Made by a program: the position numbers and the translations under genes. A model generated the notes under the pieces. That model did not search any database, had not been told where the DNA came from, and saw nothing but the letters and a program-made list of their open reading frames with translations. Source: a virus. Taken from it: a DNA stretch of 26,888 nt. Of this stretch, positions 1-8,723 are shown piece by piece (within the stretch, counting starts at the first letter, position 1; every line of letters starts with the position of its first letter). The stretch lies in the IMG/VR virus record IMGVR_UViG_3300000117_000082, positions 1 through 26,888 of that record; one strand, 5' to 3'.

Positions 1-1
1 A

Positions 2-622
2 GATGAATTTGAGTATAGTGATAAAAAAGAAGATTACTTTTTATTTGTAGGTAGAGTATACGATGGTAAAGGCGTAAACATTGCTATGCAAGTTACTGAA
101 GCACTAGGTGTTAAATTAAAAGTTGCTGGTCAATTATCTGGGCATTATGCAGAACCAGATTATCAATGGCCAGATCACGTAGAATTTGTAGGATATGCCG
201 GTTTAGAAAAAAGAGCTGAATTAATGAAAGGTGCAAAGGCATCATTCTTAGCGTCAATGTATGTTGAACCATTTGGAGGAGTACAGATTGAAAATTTACT
301 TTCTGGTACACCTATTATTACTACAGATTGGGGAGCATTTGCAGAATGTAACATTGAAGGTGTTACAGGATATAGGTGTAGAACTTTTGATGATTTTGTT
401 AAAGCTGCCAAAAAATGTTTGGATGGTGAAATTAAATATGAAGACTGCCGTGCACACGGTGAAACTTTTTCTTTAGAAGCAATTGCTCCTAAGTATGAAA
501 AATTCTTTACTGATGTAAGAAACATTTATCAAGGTAAAGGCTGGTATCATATTAGTGATCCTTCAATTTATACCGATAAGTGGTTAAAGGATCATGATTA
601 TGATTCATCAAAAAAAAACTAA
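2..622 (+). CDS. GT4-type glycosyltransferase (GT-B fold), 5' partial
   Basis: The frame is open from base 2, so the N-terminal (acceptor) domain lies outside the window. The visible part is the nucleotide-sugar-binding domain of a GT-B retaining glycosyltransferase. It starts with a FVGRVYDGKGVNIA segment (GT4 families have F-x-G-R-x-x-x-x-K-G here), then a KLKVAGQ strand, and EPFGGVQIE at bases 266-292, which is the E-x7-E sugar-nucleotide motif. LSGTPIITTDWGAFAE follows, another typical GT4 segment. The role is inferred to be transfer of a sugar to phage DNA, a virion protein or a host glycan; donor and acceptor cannot be read from the sequence. The last codons are AAA AAA AAC TAA, an in-phase slippery heptamer directly before the stop, so a fraction of product may continue into the next glycosyltransferase. 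Confidence 0.85.
   Translation, partial: DEFEYSDKKEDYFLFVGRVYDGKGVNIAMQVTEALGVKLKVAGQLSGHYAEPDYQWPDHVEFVGYAGLEKRAELMKGAKASFLASMYVEPFGGVQIENLLSGTPIITTDWGAFAECNIEGVTGYRCRTFDDFVKAAKKCLDGEIKYEDCRAHGETFSLEAIAPKYEKFFTDVRNIYQGKGWYHISDPSIYTDKWLKDHDYDSSKKN
613..619 (+). promoter_or_regulatory. Candidate -1 ribosomal frameshift site (A AAA AAC)
   Basis: Bases 610-618 are nine A followed by C. In the frame of the upstream gene the codons are AAA AAC TAA, so A_AAA_AAC is exactly in phase as an X_XXY_YYZ heptamer. A -1 slip puts the ribosome on CTA at 619, in the frame that stays open to 1530 and encodes a second glycosyltransferase. I see no convincing downstream hairpin. The only purine-rich upstream element (AAAGGA, 586-591) is about 22 nt away, further than the dnaX stimulator. 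The alternative is a homopolymer length error: one extra A would fuse the two genes. Confidence 0.5.
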
Positions 623-1530
623 AACCAAAGCTAGCAATCTGGACAGAAGCAGGCTGGTCATTAGGTAAAGTATATAAAGGTTTAAAAAAATCCTTAGATT
701 TTAAATATGATATCGATTTTTATGGTTGGAACGATCATGAAAAAAATACAGAGTTATGGACGAATGGCAAATGGAAAGAATATGATGCCATTATGGGTAA
801 TACTGCGTTAACCTTTTATCCTGAGGAATTAAATTATTTAGAAAAATTACCACAAGAAGCATTAAATAAAATGATTATAGGGATTTGGGCAAATCTCAAT
901 TTAGATAATGCTCATTTTGTTGAAAGAATAAAATATACAAAAGGCCCTTTATTTCACTGTGTAACTCCTGATATTCAAAAAAGTGCCAAAGATATGTATA
1001 ATATTGATGCAACACTAGTTAAAGCTGGTAAACCTACATCTGATTTTGCACCATTTAAGAAAGTTAATAAAATTAAAACATTAGGATTGAATGGTAATCC
1101 TAGTATAGGTGAAGCATGGTGCCAAATAAAAAGACCTGATATGTTTAAAGAAATTGCAGAAAAGGCAAATTGCAAACATACATTCATATTTAATTCTACC
1201 GAAAAAGATAATAAGATTTATAAAGACATAGATATGTATGTTTGTACTAGTACTTCTGAATCTGGCCCAGCTGGAATTATGGAATGTGCACTTAGTAAAA
1301 TACCTGTTATATCTACACAAACAGGCCATGCTAAAAACCTTAAATCTATAAAAACATTTACTACTGTAGATGAAGCTGTTAAAATTATAAATGAATTAAA
1401 TTCTTCTCCACAATTATTAAATGATTATATTGAAGAAGTTTACAATGAAGTTATTAAAGAATATGATTGGTCTACTGTTGCCCCTAAATATTGGATTCCT
1501 TTAATAGAAAAACTCTTAAACAAATCATAA
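619..1530 (+). CDS. Second GT-B glycosyltransferase, entered by -1 frameshift or an unusual start
   Basis: The first in-frame ATG is at 793, but the same frame already encodes recognisable glycosyltransferase N-terminus before it: KLAIWTEAGWSLGKVYKG and then DIDFYGWNDHEKN, resembling the first beta strand and helix of a GT-B protein. The frame opens at 604, after a TGA at 601-603. Between there and 793 there is no ATG, GTG or TTG; the only weak candidates are ATC/ATT codons such as 607. The C-terminal half has TLGLNGNPSIG and STSESGPAGIMECALSKIPV, the E-x7-E-like region of GT4 enzymes. The simplest reading is a protein made as the C-terminal part of a fusion through the slip at 613-619. Initiation at 793 would give a 245-residue protein lacking its first Rossmann strand. 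Substrate unknown. Confidence 0.75.
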   Translation, partial: LKPKLAIWTEAGWSLGKVYKGLKKSLDFKYDIDFYGWNDHEKNTELWTNGKWKEYDAIMGNTALTFYPEELNYLEKLPQEALNKMIIGIWANLNLDNAHFVERIKYTKGPLFHCVTPDIQKSAKDMYNIDATLVKAGKPTSDFAPFKKVNKIKTLGLNGNPSIGEAWCQIKRPDMFKEIAEKANCKHTFIFNSTEKDNKIYKDIDMYVCTSTSESGPAGIMECALSKIPVISTQTGHAKNLKSIKTFTTVDEAVKIINELNSSPQLLNDYIEEVYNEVIKEYDWSTVAPKYWIPLIEKLLNKS

Positions 1531-1550
1531 TTTTTGCATATAAAAATAAA
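1531..1550 (+). promoter_or_regulatory. Putative promoter motif upstream of uvsX
   Basis: The core CATATAAAAATAAA at 1537-1550 follows a run of T, with the uvsX ATG 11 nt downstream. Nearly the same core is found before gp41 (3070-3083) and gp44 (20431-20444), all genes of DNA replication or recombination. It may be an early or middle promoter of the phage. No experimental support. Confidence 0.4.
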
Positions 1551-1561
1551 CAAAAAATAAT

Positions 1562-2770
1562 ATGGCAAAGGAATTCTCATTCTTAGATTTAAATAAAGAA
1601 ATGTCAAAGATCTCCGAGTACGGTGATACTTTAGATAAATCAACAATATCAGAAATAGATCATTATATACCTACTGGTAATTATCATCTTAATGCATGTT
1701 TAACAGGTTCTTTGTTTGGTGGTTATCCTAACAATAGAGCAGTTGCATTAGCAGGACCTTCAGGAACAGGTAAAACATATCTTATTCTTAACGCAATTAA
1801 ACAGGCACAAAGACAAGGTTATAGTATTATATTTTATGATTCAGAAAATGCAGTAGATAAAAAATTAGTTGAAAAGTTTGGAATAGATGCTTCAAAATTC
1901 AGATATGAACCATGTAATACTGTTCAGGAGTTTAGAAGTTCAGTAACTGCAATTACTGATGTATTAATTGAGCAAAAGAAAAAGGGAATTGAATTACCAA
2001 AAATAATGGTGGTTTTAGATTCTGCTGGTAACCTTGCAACGCAAAAAGAAATTGATGATGCAAAAACAGGAAGTAGTAAAGCTGATATGACAAGAGCTAA
2101 ATTACTTAAATCAACCTTTAGAATTATTATGACGCAGTTTGGTATTTGTAAAATTCCTTTCTTATTCTCAAATCATACTTACCAAACACAAGATCTTTTC
2201 TCAAGGCAAGTTGGTGGTGGAGGTACAGGACCAGAATATGCAGCATCTATAATTCTATTCTTAGGTAAAGCTAAACTAAAAGAAGGTGTAGAACAAACTG
2301 GAATTATTGTAACAGCAAAACCTAATAAAAATAGATTTGCCAAACCAACCAATATTAAATTCCATATTTCTTTTAATAAAGGTATGAATGCTTATGTAGG
2401 TTTAGAAGAATATATCAGCTGGGATATCTGTGGTATCGAAAGAGGTAGGTTTATTACTGAAGGTCAATTTAATAAATTAACTGATATAGGTAAAGCTGAA
2501 TGTAGAAAACATTCTTTTAAGAAAGATAAAAAAGATGTTACTGTTTATTTTCAACCGTCGGCAACTGCACGTAAGATTTGTGTTAAGCATTTAAATGATT
2601 CTGTTGATTTGAATAAATTATATACTCCAGAAGTTTTAACTGAAAATGTTCTTAAATTAATTGAGCCTATTGTAAATGCTAAGTTTACTTATGGTGATGA
2701 ATTAGATCAAGAAGAATTAGGAAATATAATTACAGAAACAACAGTTGAAGATGCTACCGAAAACTCTTAA
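1562..2770 (+). CDS. uvsX: UvsX RecA-like recombinase
   Basis: This is the phage strand-exchange recombinase that pairs single-stranded DNA with a homologous duplex in recombination-dependent replication and repair. The 402 residues are close to the 391 of T4 UvsX. The Walker A loop GPSGTGKT is at residues 65-72, a Walker B strand KIMVVLDSAG has its Asp at residue 153, and a DNA-binding loop-like region follows (RQVGGGGTGPEYAAS), as in UvsX/RecA proteins. The ATG follows an A-rich leader with no Shine-Dalgarno. It is the first gene of the block uvsX, small ORF, gp41, unknown, gp47, gp46, consistent with a replication/recombination operon. The next gene overlaps its 3' end by 20 bp. Confidence 0.95.
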   Translation: MAKEFSFLDLNKEMSKISEYGDTLDKSTISEIDHYIPTGNYHLNACLTGSLFGGYPNNRAVALAGPSGTGKTYLILNAIKQAQRQGYSIIFYDSENAVDKKLVEKFGIDASKFRYEPCNTVQEFRSSVTAITDVLIEQKKKGIELPKIMVVLDSAGNLATQKEIDDAKTGSSKADMTRAKLLKSTFRIIMTQFGICKIPFLFSNHTYQTQDLFSRQVGGGGTGPEYAASIILFLGKAKLKEGVEQTGIIVTAKPNKNRFAKPTNIKFHISFNKGMNAYVGLEEYISWDICGIERGRFITEGQFNKLTDIGKAECRKHSFKKDKKDVTVYFQPSATARKICVKHLNDSVDLNKLYTPEVLTENVLKLIEPIVNAKFTYGDELDQEELGNIITETTVEDATENS

Positions 2771-3050
2771 TACAGCAAAGCTTAAAGTAAAGTATGTATT
2801 AGGAAACCACACAGCACAACAACAATACCCTGATGCGGAAGATGTACTTTTTGAATTAATCCGAGATTATTGTGGAAAAGTTGCTAAAGAGATAAAATTT
2901 ACAGATGTCTCAATGGCAAAAAGATGGAGTTTATCCAAAGAACAGTGCGATGTTATTTTAAAAGAATTATTAAAACATAATTTTTTAGAAATATCTTTAC
3001 AAAATTCTGCTTACACTACATATGAAGTAATCTATAATCCATATCAATAA
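2751..3050 (+). CDS. Small conserved hypothetical, possible winged-helix protein
   Basis: A 99-residue protein translated from ATG 2751 (MLPKTLNTAKLK), overlapping the end of uvsX by 20 bp, which suggests translational coupling. A TTG two codons upstream is also in frame but less likely as the start. The central part, DVSMAKRWSLSKEQCDVILK, followed by a helix and a strand-like tail (NSAYTTYEVIYNP), has the order of a helix-turn-helix plus wing. I do not recognise a family. Its position between the recombinase and the helicase suggests an accessory role in replication or its control, but this is inference from context only. Confidence 0.6.
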   Translation: MLPKTLNTAKLKVKYVLGNHTAQQQYPDAEDVLFELIRDYCGKVAKEIKFTDVSMAKRWSLSKEQCDVILKELLKHNFLEISLQNSAYTTYEVIYNPYQ

Positions 3051-3061
3051 AACTAATTATG

Positions 3062-3083
3062 TTTTTTAGCATATAAAAATAAA
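3062..3083 (+). promoter_or_regulatory. Putative promoter motif upstream of gp41
   Basis: A T-run and AGCATATAAAAATAAA, nearly identical to the element before uvsX, ending 5 nt before the ATG at 3089. The short distance means that if it is a -10 element the mRNA would be nearly leaderless; alternatively it is a translational enhancer-like A-rich leader. Confidence 0.35.
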
Positions 3084-3088
3084 ACTAC

Positions 3089-4375
3089 ATGAAATCAAGC
3101 ATAGATCACGAAAAGATTTTCTTTAACTATTTTTTAACAAAGCCACATTATCTGAAAGGAACGGGTAAAGGCTTTTTTGCAAATAGAGATTTAGATCAGA
3201 TTGCAAAACTTTCAAAAGATTTCTATTTAAAATTTGGTGAAAGCCCGTCTAAACAACAGATGTCAGCTTTAGTTAAGGATGACCCTAATGAAATATCTCA
3301 GGATATTGTAAAATCTGTTTTTGATATTAATATTAATGAATATGATCAAGATTGGTTAAAGAGAACAGGAGAGGCGTGGGTTAAATGGAAACATTTTGAT
3401 AAACAATTAGTTAGAACAATTGAGTATGTAAAAACTCAAGATGTATCACCAGAAAATGTAGAGGATGTAGTTCAGCGCGCAATAGGAATGATCTCAACTG
3501 ATGGGTCAATTAATTTTGATACTGATACAGGTTTAGATTTCTTTAATCCAGAATCTCATATTCAAAGAACATCAAAGAAAATAGAAACAGGTTGGAGTTT
3601 TGTAGACCGAGTATCTGGTGGAGGTTATGATACAAAATCATTAATAGTTTATGCAGGAGAACAAAACATTGGTAAATCTATATGGCTAGCAAATGATGCA
3701 GCAAATTTTGTAAAGATGGGTCATAATGTAGTTTTTATAACAGCAGAAATGTCAGCTCAAAAGGTATTAAAAAGAATAGGCGCTAATCTTTTGCATGTTC
3801 CAATGAGTGATTATGATAAAAATGCAAGTAATAGAGATTATATGAAAAGGAAGTTGGAAAAAGTATCTAGAGGTTTATTACCTCCTGGTAAATTATTTGT
3901 TAAAGAATATCCAACTTCACAAGGAACTATACCAGATATTGAATCTTACTTAAAAGATTTAGAAGAATCAACAGATCATAAAGTAAATGTATTAGTTGTA
4001 GATTATATTAATATTCTTGCAAATTATAGAAATCCTAATACTGAAAATACTTATATGAAGATCAAGCAAATAGCTGAAGATCTTAGGGCATTAGCAGTTA
4101 AAAGAGATATGCTAGTTATTTCCGCTACTCAGATTAATCGTGGTGCATGGGATGCAACAGAAGTAAGAATGGAAAATATAGCAGAATCCGCAGGTCTTGC
4201 ACATACTGCTGATGTAATGTATGCACTGATACAGGATTCAGTAATGCATGCTGAGCGTGAATATTGGTTAAAGGTTTTAAAAATTAGAGACGGTCAAGGA
4301 AAAGGATCAAGATGTAGGTTTAATATTGACTATGAACATATGAGATTAACAGAAACTGATGATATATCAGGATAA
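3089..4375 (+). CDS. 41: Replicative DNA helicase, T4 gp41 / DnaB-like
   Basis: Hexameric 5'-3' helicase that unwinds the replication fork and works with the primase. The 428 residues compare with 475 in T4 gp41. The RecA-like motor domain starts near residue 160 (ETGWSFVDRVSGGG). It has a Walker A-type loop GEQNIGKS at 190-197, FITAEMSAQKVLKR after it, and a Walker B strand VLVVDYINIL with Asp305. Next come VISATQINRGAW, the sensor region typical of DnaB/gp41, and a basic C-terminal segment KVLKIRDGQGKGSR. The N-terminal 150 residues correspond to the gp41 N-terminal domain and are less recognisable. It lies between the small winged-helix-like ORF and an unknown gene. Confidence 0.93.
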   Translation: MKSSIDHEKIFFNYFLTKPHYLKGTGKGFFANRDLDQIAKLSKDFYLKFGESPSKQQMSALVKDDPNEISQDIVKSVFDININEYDQDWLKRTGEAWVKWKHFDKQLVRTIEYVKTQDVSPENVEDVVQRAIGMISTDGSINFDTDTGLDFFNPESHIQRTSKKIETGWSFVDRVSGGGYDTKSLIVYAGEQNIGKSIWLANDAANFVKMGHNVVFITAEMSAQKVLKRIGANLLHVPMSDYDKNASNRDYMKRKLEKVSRGLLPPGKLFVKEYPTSQGTIPDIESYLKDLEESTDHKVNVLVVDYINILANYRNPNTENTYMKIKQIAEDLRALAVKRDMLVISATQINRGAWDATEVRMENIAESAGLAHTADVMYALIQDSVMHAEREYWLKVLKIRDGQGKGSRCRFNIDYEHMRLTETDDISG

Positions 4376-4392
4376 AAATAAAATAAAACATT

Positions 4393-4887
4393 ATGTGGGG
4401 TAAAAAGAAAAAGAAACTTACAAAAGCAGAAGAAGATAAAAAATCAGGCTATCAAGAAAAGGATAAAATCTTTAATAATACATACGGAGAACAAGACTTA
4501 GGAGGCCAAAAGATAAACTTCACAGTATCAGCATCATGGTTAGATGGAATGGATCCAGATGATAAGATGCACTATGATGCGTTATTTGAAGTAGTAGATG
4601 CTTTAATTAAAGGTAGTGAATTTGAACATCTTAATGAAGCTACACCAGACGGTGTTATTAAAAAATTAAATAAAGTACAAATTAATAAGGTATTCTTTTA
4701 CATTATAGAAAATACAGGAACTTCATATACAAGAATAGATCTCTTTAGTGTTCTTTCTGATTATTTTGATGTATTTCCTAATAAGTTTTACAATTCACTA
4801 TCTAATAAATTTAAAGATGAATTAATAAACGAATTAGATGCAAAATACAATATTTTAGAAAAAAGAAAAATTAGAAAATTATTTTAA
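4393..4887 (+). CDS. Hypothetical protein between gp41 and gp47
   Basis: A 164-residue protein with a very basic N-terminus (GKKKKKLTKAEEDKK), then an acidic/neutral mostly helical body including NFTVSASWLDGMDPDDKMHY and a basic C-terminal tail (LEKRKIRKLF). No signal peptide, membrane segment or catalytic motif is visible. It ends one base before the gp47 start, so it is in the replication/recombination operon. I do not recognise the family; a nucleic-acid or replisome-associated accessory role would fit context and charge but is only inferred. Confidence 0.65.
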   Translation: MWGKKKKKLTKAEEDKKSGYQEKDKIFNNTYGEQDLGGQKINFTVSASWLDGMDPDDKMHYDALFEVVDALIKGSEFEHLNEATPDGVIKKLNKVQINKVFFYIIENTGTSYTRIDLFSVLSDYFDVFPNKFYNSLSNKFKDELINELDAKYNILEKRKIRKLF

Positions 4888-4888
4888 T

Positions 4889-5977
4889 ATGGCAAAAAGA
4901 ATATGGATGATATCCGACACTCATCTAGGGTGTAGATCAAATTCTGTTTTATGGCTTAAGATTATTGAAGATTACTTTTTTGAATTTTTTATACCCTTAA
5001 TAAAAAAGGAATATAAGAAAGGCGATGTTCTTTATCATTTAGGTGATGTATTTGATAATAGACAAAGTGTTAATTTAGCAGCACAAGATTTAGCCATTAG
5101 AGTATTTGAAGAATTAGGTAAAATATTTCCTGACATTCATATCATTGTAGGTAATCATGATATAATGAGAAAGAACTCTAATGATATATCATCAGTTGAT
5201 TGTTTAAAATATTTACCTAATGTTACGGTATTAAAAGAGCCTAGAATTTTAAAGTATAATAATGCTACTTGTTTATTAATGCCATGGAGAAGAAATCATG
5301 AACACGAAAAAGAAACTTTAGATTCTATAAAAGAAAATATTGATTATATGTTTTGTCATACGGAAACACAAGGTGTTCAAACTAGCCCAAGCACAAAACA
5401 TTTGCATGATGGTGGTAATGCAATAGGCATATTCAAAAGATTTAAAAGAGTTTATTCTGGGCATATTCATTATAGACAAGATAAAGAAAATTTTGTACTT
5501 GTAGGAAATCCATACCAAATGACTAGATCTGATAGAGGTAATCAAAAAGGTATTTACTTATTAGACTTGGAATCAGGTAATCATAAATTCTATGAAAACA
5601 AATTAAGCCCTACTTTCCTTAGGTATTACATTAATGAAATATTAGAAATGAGAATGGAAGATATTGAGGCTGCTATAAAAAATAATTTTGTAGATATCTT
5701 TATTCCTTCAAATGTATTAGGTAAGTATAATATTAATATGTTTATGGATTATCTTGATGGCATAGCTAGAAAATTAGAACCAAGAATTTATGATGAGGAT
5801 AATCCTTATGATACAGAAGACGGTGAATTATCAGATTTTAATGGAGAAATGAATTTAATGAATATTGCAGCAGAGCATATAAATTCTTTAGATTATGATG
5901 ATGATTTAAAAGAAAGATTAAAAATATCAGTACAAGAATTATATAAAAGAACATTATCTCCAAGCTATGAAGATTAA
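4889..5977 (+). CDS. 47: Recombination endonuclease subunit, T4 gp47 / SbcD-Mre11-like
   Basis: Metallophosphoesterase nuclease subunit of the gp46/gp47 complex, the phage Mre11/SbcD equivalent that processes DNA ends for recombination-dependent replication. All metal-binding motifs are present: SDTHLG (Asp10, His12), GDVFDNRQ (Asp53), GNHD (Asn89, His90), a FCHTE motif, and SGHIHYRQ (His192, His194). The 362 residues compare with 339 in T4 gp47. The start ATG follows the previous stop by one base, and gp46 starts inside its last codons (11 bp overlap), matching the co-translated arrangement of sbcD/sbcC and T4 47/46. Confidence 0.94.
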   Translation: MAKRIWMISDTHLGCRSNSVLWLKIIEDYFFEFFIPLIKKEYKKGDVLYHLGDVFDNRQSVNLAAQDLAIRVFEELGKIFPDIHIIVGNHDIMRKNSNDISSVDCLKYLPNVTVLKEPRILKYNNATCLLMPWRRNHEHEKETLDSIKENIDYMFCHTETQGVQTSPSTKHLHDGGNAIGIFKRFKRVYSGHIHYRQDKENFVLVGNPYQMTRSDRGNQKGIYLLDLESGNHKFYENKLSPTFLRYYINEILEMRMEDIEAAIKNNFVDIFIPSNVLGKYNINMFMDYLDGIARKLEPRIYDEDNPYDTEDGELSDFNGEMNLMNIAAEHINSLDYDDDLKERLKISVQELYKRTLSPSYED

Positions 5978-7637
5978 AAAGGTAGAGTTTAAGAATTTTG
6001 CAAGTTACGGAAATAGATTGCAAGTTATAGATTTTGAAGAAGGTAAAAGTAACTTATATTTAGTACTTGGTGGAAATGGTGCAGGTAAGAGTACGTTGGC
6101 AAAGGTGATAACATATATGTGTTATGGTAAAGTTGAAGGCTCAACATTAAAGGATTTACCTAATAGAGTTAATAGTGAACTATATGGAAGAATATGGCTA
6201 GAGTCAAAAGGTAATAAAATTGAAATTGAACGAGGTATTAATCCAGGTATCTTTAATGTTAAGATTAATGGAGCTGAATACGATGTAGCAGGTAAAGTAA
6301 ATTTACAGGAATTTTTAGAAACAGAAATTTATGAAATACCTTATCATGTTTTTAAGAATGTAATTATATTATCAGTTAATGATTTTAAATCTTTTATTAC
6401 AATGTCTCCTTATGACAAGAAAAGAATTATAGATAAGATATTCGGTTTCTCTGTTATAAATGAAATGGCTGAAGCAGTTAAAGAACAGCGACGAGGTATT
6501 ATTGATGAAATAAGAACTTATGAAGATGAAATAAGAACTCTTAATGAATCTATAGGATCTGTTTATGATAAAATTGAACAAATTGAATTGCTAACTGAAG
6601 AAAAAGATAAATCTAAAGTTAAGAAATTAAAAACAGATTTGATTACTCTAAATGAAAACAGAAAAAAATTAAATCAAGTTACATCAAAGACTAAAGAAAA
6701 GTTAGAAGAATTAGATTTAGATTCCAGAAATAAGTCAACCGAACATTCCACAGTTAAGCATAAAATTTCTAATATTAAAAAAGATTTAAAATTATTTGAA
6801 AATTCAACATGCCCTACATGTACTGCACCATTAACTTCAGATTTTCATTTAGATATTAAAAAAGAAAAAGAAGAATCTTTAATATCTTTAGAAGAACATT
6901 TTAAAATTACCGAAAAAGAATACGAAGATTCTGTTACAAAATTAGATGACTTAAGAATAAAGGGAAGACAAATACACGTAAGAGCTGGTCAATTAGAAAC
7001 TCAAATGGAAAATCTAAAGTCTAAATTAATAGAGTTAGCTGAAAAGAATGAATCTGATTCTTCAACTAATTTAAAACAGTTAGTAAAAGATTTTAAAATT
7101 CGTAAAGAAGAAAAGTCATCTGGTAAATTAAAAAGCGAAAGTGAAGATTATTATTTAACTATTCTTGAAAATCTAATGGGTGAAGGTGGAATTAAAAATT
7201 TAGCAGTAAGATCTATACTTCCTTCTTTTAATAATCATATACTTTTAATGGGTAGAGAAATGGGAATTCCATTCGGTATAAGATTTGATGATAAATTTAA
7301 TTGTACCTTGCATCATTTAGGTACAGAGATTAGCCCTAAGACATTAAGTACAGGTGAGAAGAAAAAGGTAGACTTTGTAATTATTATGGCTTTAATGAAA
7401 ATGATTAAAGTTAGATTCCCATCTTTAAATATATTATTCTTAGATGAAATCTTTTCTTCAATTGATTCTGATGGTGTATATCATATAATTAATATTTTAC
7501 ATGATACGATACAAGACATCGGACTTAATACATTTGTTATAAATCATACAGTATTGCCTAGTGAATATTTTGACAAAAAGTTAGAAATTACAAAAGATGC
7601 AGGTTTTAGTGAATTTACAATTGAAACTATTGGATAA
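5967..7637 (+). CDS. 46: Recombination endonuclease subunit, T4 gp46 / SbcC-Rad50-like
   Basis: ABC-type ATPase partner of gp47. The N-terminal half-ATPase has Walker A GGNGAGKST at residues 35-43. A long coiled coil (about 190-380) carries the zinc-hook CPTC at 282-285, where two molecules dimerise through Zn. The C-terminal half-ATPase has the ABC signature LSTGEKKK at 460-467 and Walker B NILFLDE with Asp493 and Glu494. The 556 residues are close to the 560 of T4 gp46, so this is a phage-type short Rad50. It overlaps gp47 by 11 bp, a strong sign of coupled translation and complex formation. Confidence 0.94.
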   Translation: MKIKKVEFKNFASYGNRLQVIDFEEGKSNLYLVLGGNGAGKSTLAKVITYMCYGKVEGSTLKDLPNRVNSELYGRIWLESKGNKIEIERGINPGIFNVKINGAEYDVAGKVNLQEFLETEIYEIPYHVFKNVIILSVNDFKSFITMSPYDKKRIIDKIFGFSVINEMAEAVKEQRRGIIDEIRTYEDEIRTLNESIGSVYDKIEQIELLTEEKDKSKVKKLKTDLITLNENRKKLNQVTSKTKEKLEELDLDSRNKSTEHSTVKHKISNIKKDLKLFENSTCPTCTAPLTSDFHLDIKKEKEESLISLEEHFKITEKEYEDSVTKLDDLRIKGRQIHVRAGQLETQMENLKSKLIELAEKNESDSSTNLKQLVKDFKIRKEEKSSGKLKSESEDYYLTILENLMGEGGIKNLAVRSILPSFNNHILLMGREMGIPFGIRFDDKFNCTLHHLGTEISPKTLSTGEKKKVDFVIIMALMKMIKVRFPSLNILFLDEIFSSIDSDGVYHIINILHDTIQDIGLNTFVINHTVLPSEYFDKKLEITKDAGFSEFTIETIG

Positions 7638-7668
7638 ATATAATACAAGAAAAAATTAAACATGGCTA

Positions 7669-8670
7669 ATGTCAGCATATAATCAAGAGTTCAATAAAGA
7701 CAATACTATACTGCGTTATATTATAGTAGCTCTTTTAGCAGAACTAAAAGATAAAGTTTATTATTATAATCAAATAGATGAAGATACTTTAAAAAAGATA
7801 CCTATCCCTTTCTTTTATTCAATTACAGGAGACGGTAGATTTTTAATGGATAATTTTCTATGGGGTGCTGAAGAGGCAGGTAAGGCTATAGGTGACTATG
7901 AATCAGTTCCAAGAGGTATAATACAGTTAACAGGTATATCCATAGATTCAGGTAACCAAACAAATAAGTTTGCTAGAGGTGAGTTTGTACAGGAATGGGA
8001 AGGTATATTAAAAACTTTTTCAATGGAGACAAATTTTCTTCCACTCAATATGTCTTTTGATTGTACAGTAGTATGCTCATCTAATTTAGAAATGTTAAAG
8101 GTTACAGAATCTTTAATGAGTAAGATTTATAAAAATACTCTTTTCCAGGTTGATTTAGGTATGATGAGAGTTCAAGCTAGTTTTGCGGTTCCAGAAGATT
8201 ATCAACAAAATAGACTATTTGAATTTCAATTAAATGATAAAAAAGAATGGAGTGTAACTTTCCCTATAGAAGTTAGTTCATTTATGCCAGTATTTGAAAG
8301 TGGTATTTTAATACCTGAAGTAAGTCTTATGACAAAGGCTGCAATTAAAGCTAATCCTACTGCATCTGGTGTAGGTATGTTAAGATCTGGTCCAGATAAT
8401 GAATTAGGTATTTACTTTGGTGGGGTATTTCAAAAATTATTGGTTACGCAAGAAGATATTGCAAAACTACAACCTAGCGGAACATTTAGTAATAAAGGAT
8501 ATATTAATCCTGATACAGTACAAACCGGTGGACCGTATAGTGAAACAGAACTTAATACAACACCAGGGGTACCTGAACCACCAGAAAGTAGAAAATATAG
8601 AAATGCTGATGCTGAACCTAAAGTAGATGAATCAGGACTTGGAAGTGTTGATGATGGCTTTGGTGTATGA
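7669..8670 (+). CDS. Putative virion structural protein (unknown family)
   Basis: A 333-residue soluble protein with a helical N-terminus (RYIIVALLAELKDKVYYYNQ) and a beta-rich middle containing GIIQLTGISIDSGNQTNKF, FLPLNMSFDCTVVCSSNLE and WSVTFPIEVSSFMPVFE. The C-terminal tail is low-complexity, with Pro and acidic residues (TPGVPEPPESRKYR and then an Asp/Gly-rich end). No enzyme motif is seen. The beta-rich pattern and its place before other virion genes suggest a tail, neck or baseplate component, but I do not recognise the family. An upstream ATG at 7662 gives only a 6-codon reading frame, so 7669 is the start. Downstream is a late-type promoter motif for the next gene. Confidence 0.65.
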   Translation: MSAYNQEFNKDNTILRYIIVALLAELKDKVYYYNQIDEDTLKKIPIPFFYSITGDGRFLMDNFLWGAEEAGKAIGDYESVPRGIIQLTGISIDSGNQTNKFARGEFVQEWEGILKTFSMETNFLPLNMSFDCTVVCSSNLEMLKVTESLMSKIYKNTLFQVDLGMMRVQASFAVPEDYQQNRLFEFQLNDKKEWSVTFPIEVSSFMPVFESGILIPEVSLMTKAAIKANPTASGVGMLRSGPDNELGIYFGGVFQKLLVTQEDIAKLQPSGTFSNKGYINPDTVQTGGPYSETELNTTPGVPEPPESRKYRNADAEPKVDESGLGSVDDGFGV

Positions 8671-8694
8671 TAACAATTAACAAACAAGACATAG

Positions 8695-8704
8695 AATATA
8701 TAAA
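8695..8704 (+). promoter_or_regulatory. Late-type promoter motif AATATATAAA
   Basis: AATATATAAA ends 19 nt before the ATG at 8724. The same ten bases occur 19 nt before the portal and prohead-protease ATGs (12127-12136, 13819-13828), and at slightly shorter distance before the genes at 17685 and 24918. It resembles the T4 late promoter element TATAAATA, and a gp55-type sigma is encoded at 10705. Confidence 0.5.
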
Positions 8705-8723
8705 ACAAATCAAATAGTGTAAT

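Noticed and set aside
175-525. 116-codon reverse-strand ORF inside the first glycosyltransferase
   Set aside because: The forward frame contains clear GT4 motifs throughout, so the antisense frame is a shadow.
4393-4887. Possible primase (gp61) next to the helicase
   Set aside because: No zinc-binding or TOPRIM motif and far too short; kept as unknown.
7662-7682. Six-codon ORF starting at ATG 7662
   Set aside because: Stops almost at once; its ATG is merely near the true start at 7669.
8667-8717. 16-codon ORF (MITINKQDIEYIKQIK) with ATGA overlap
   Set aside because: Very short and spans the AATATATAAA motif; more easily explained as leader sequence than as a gene.
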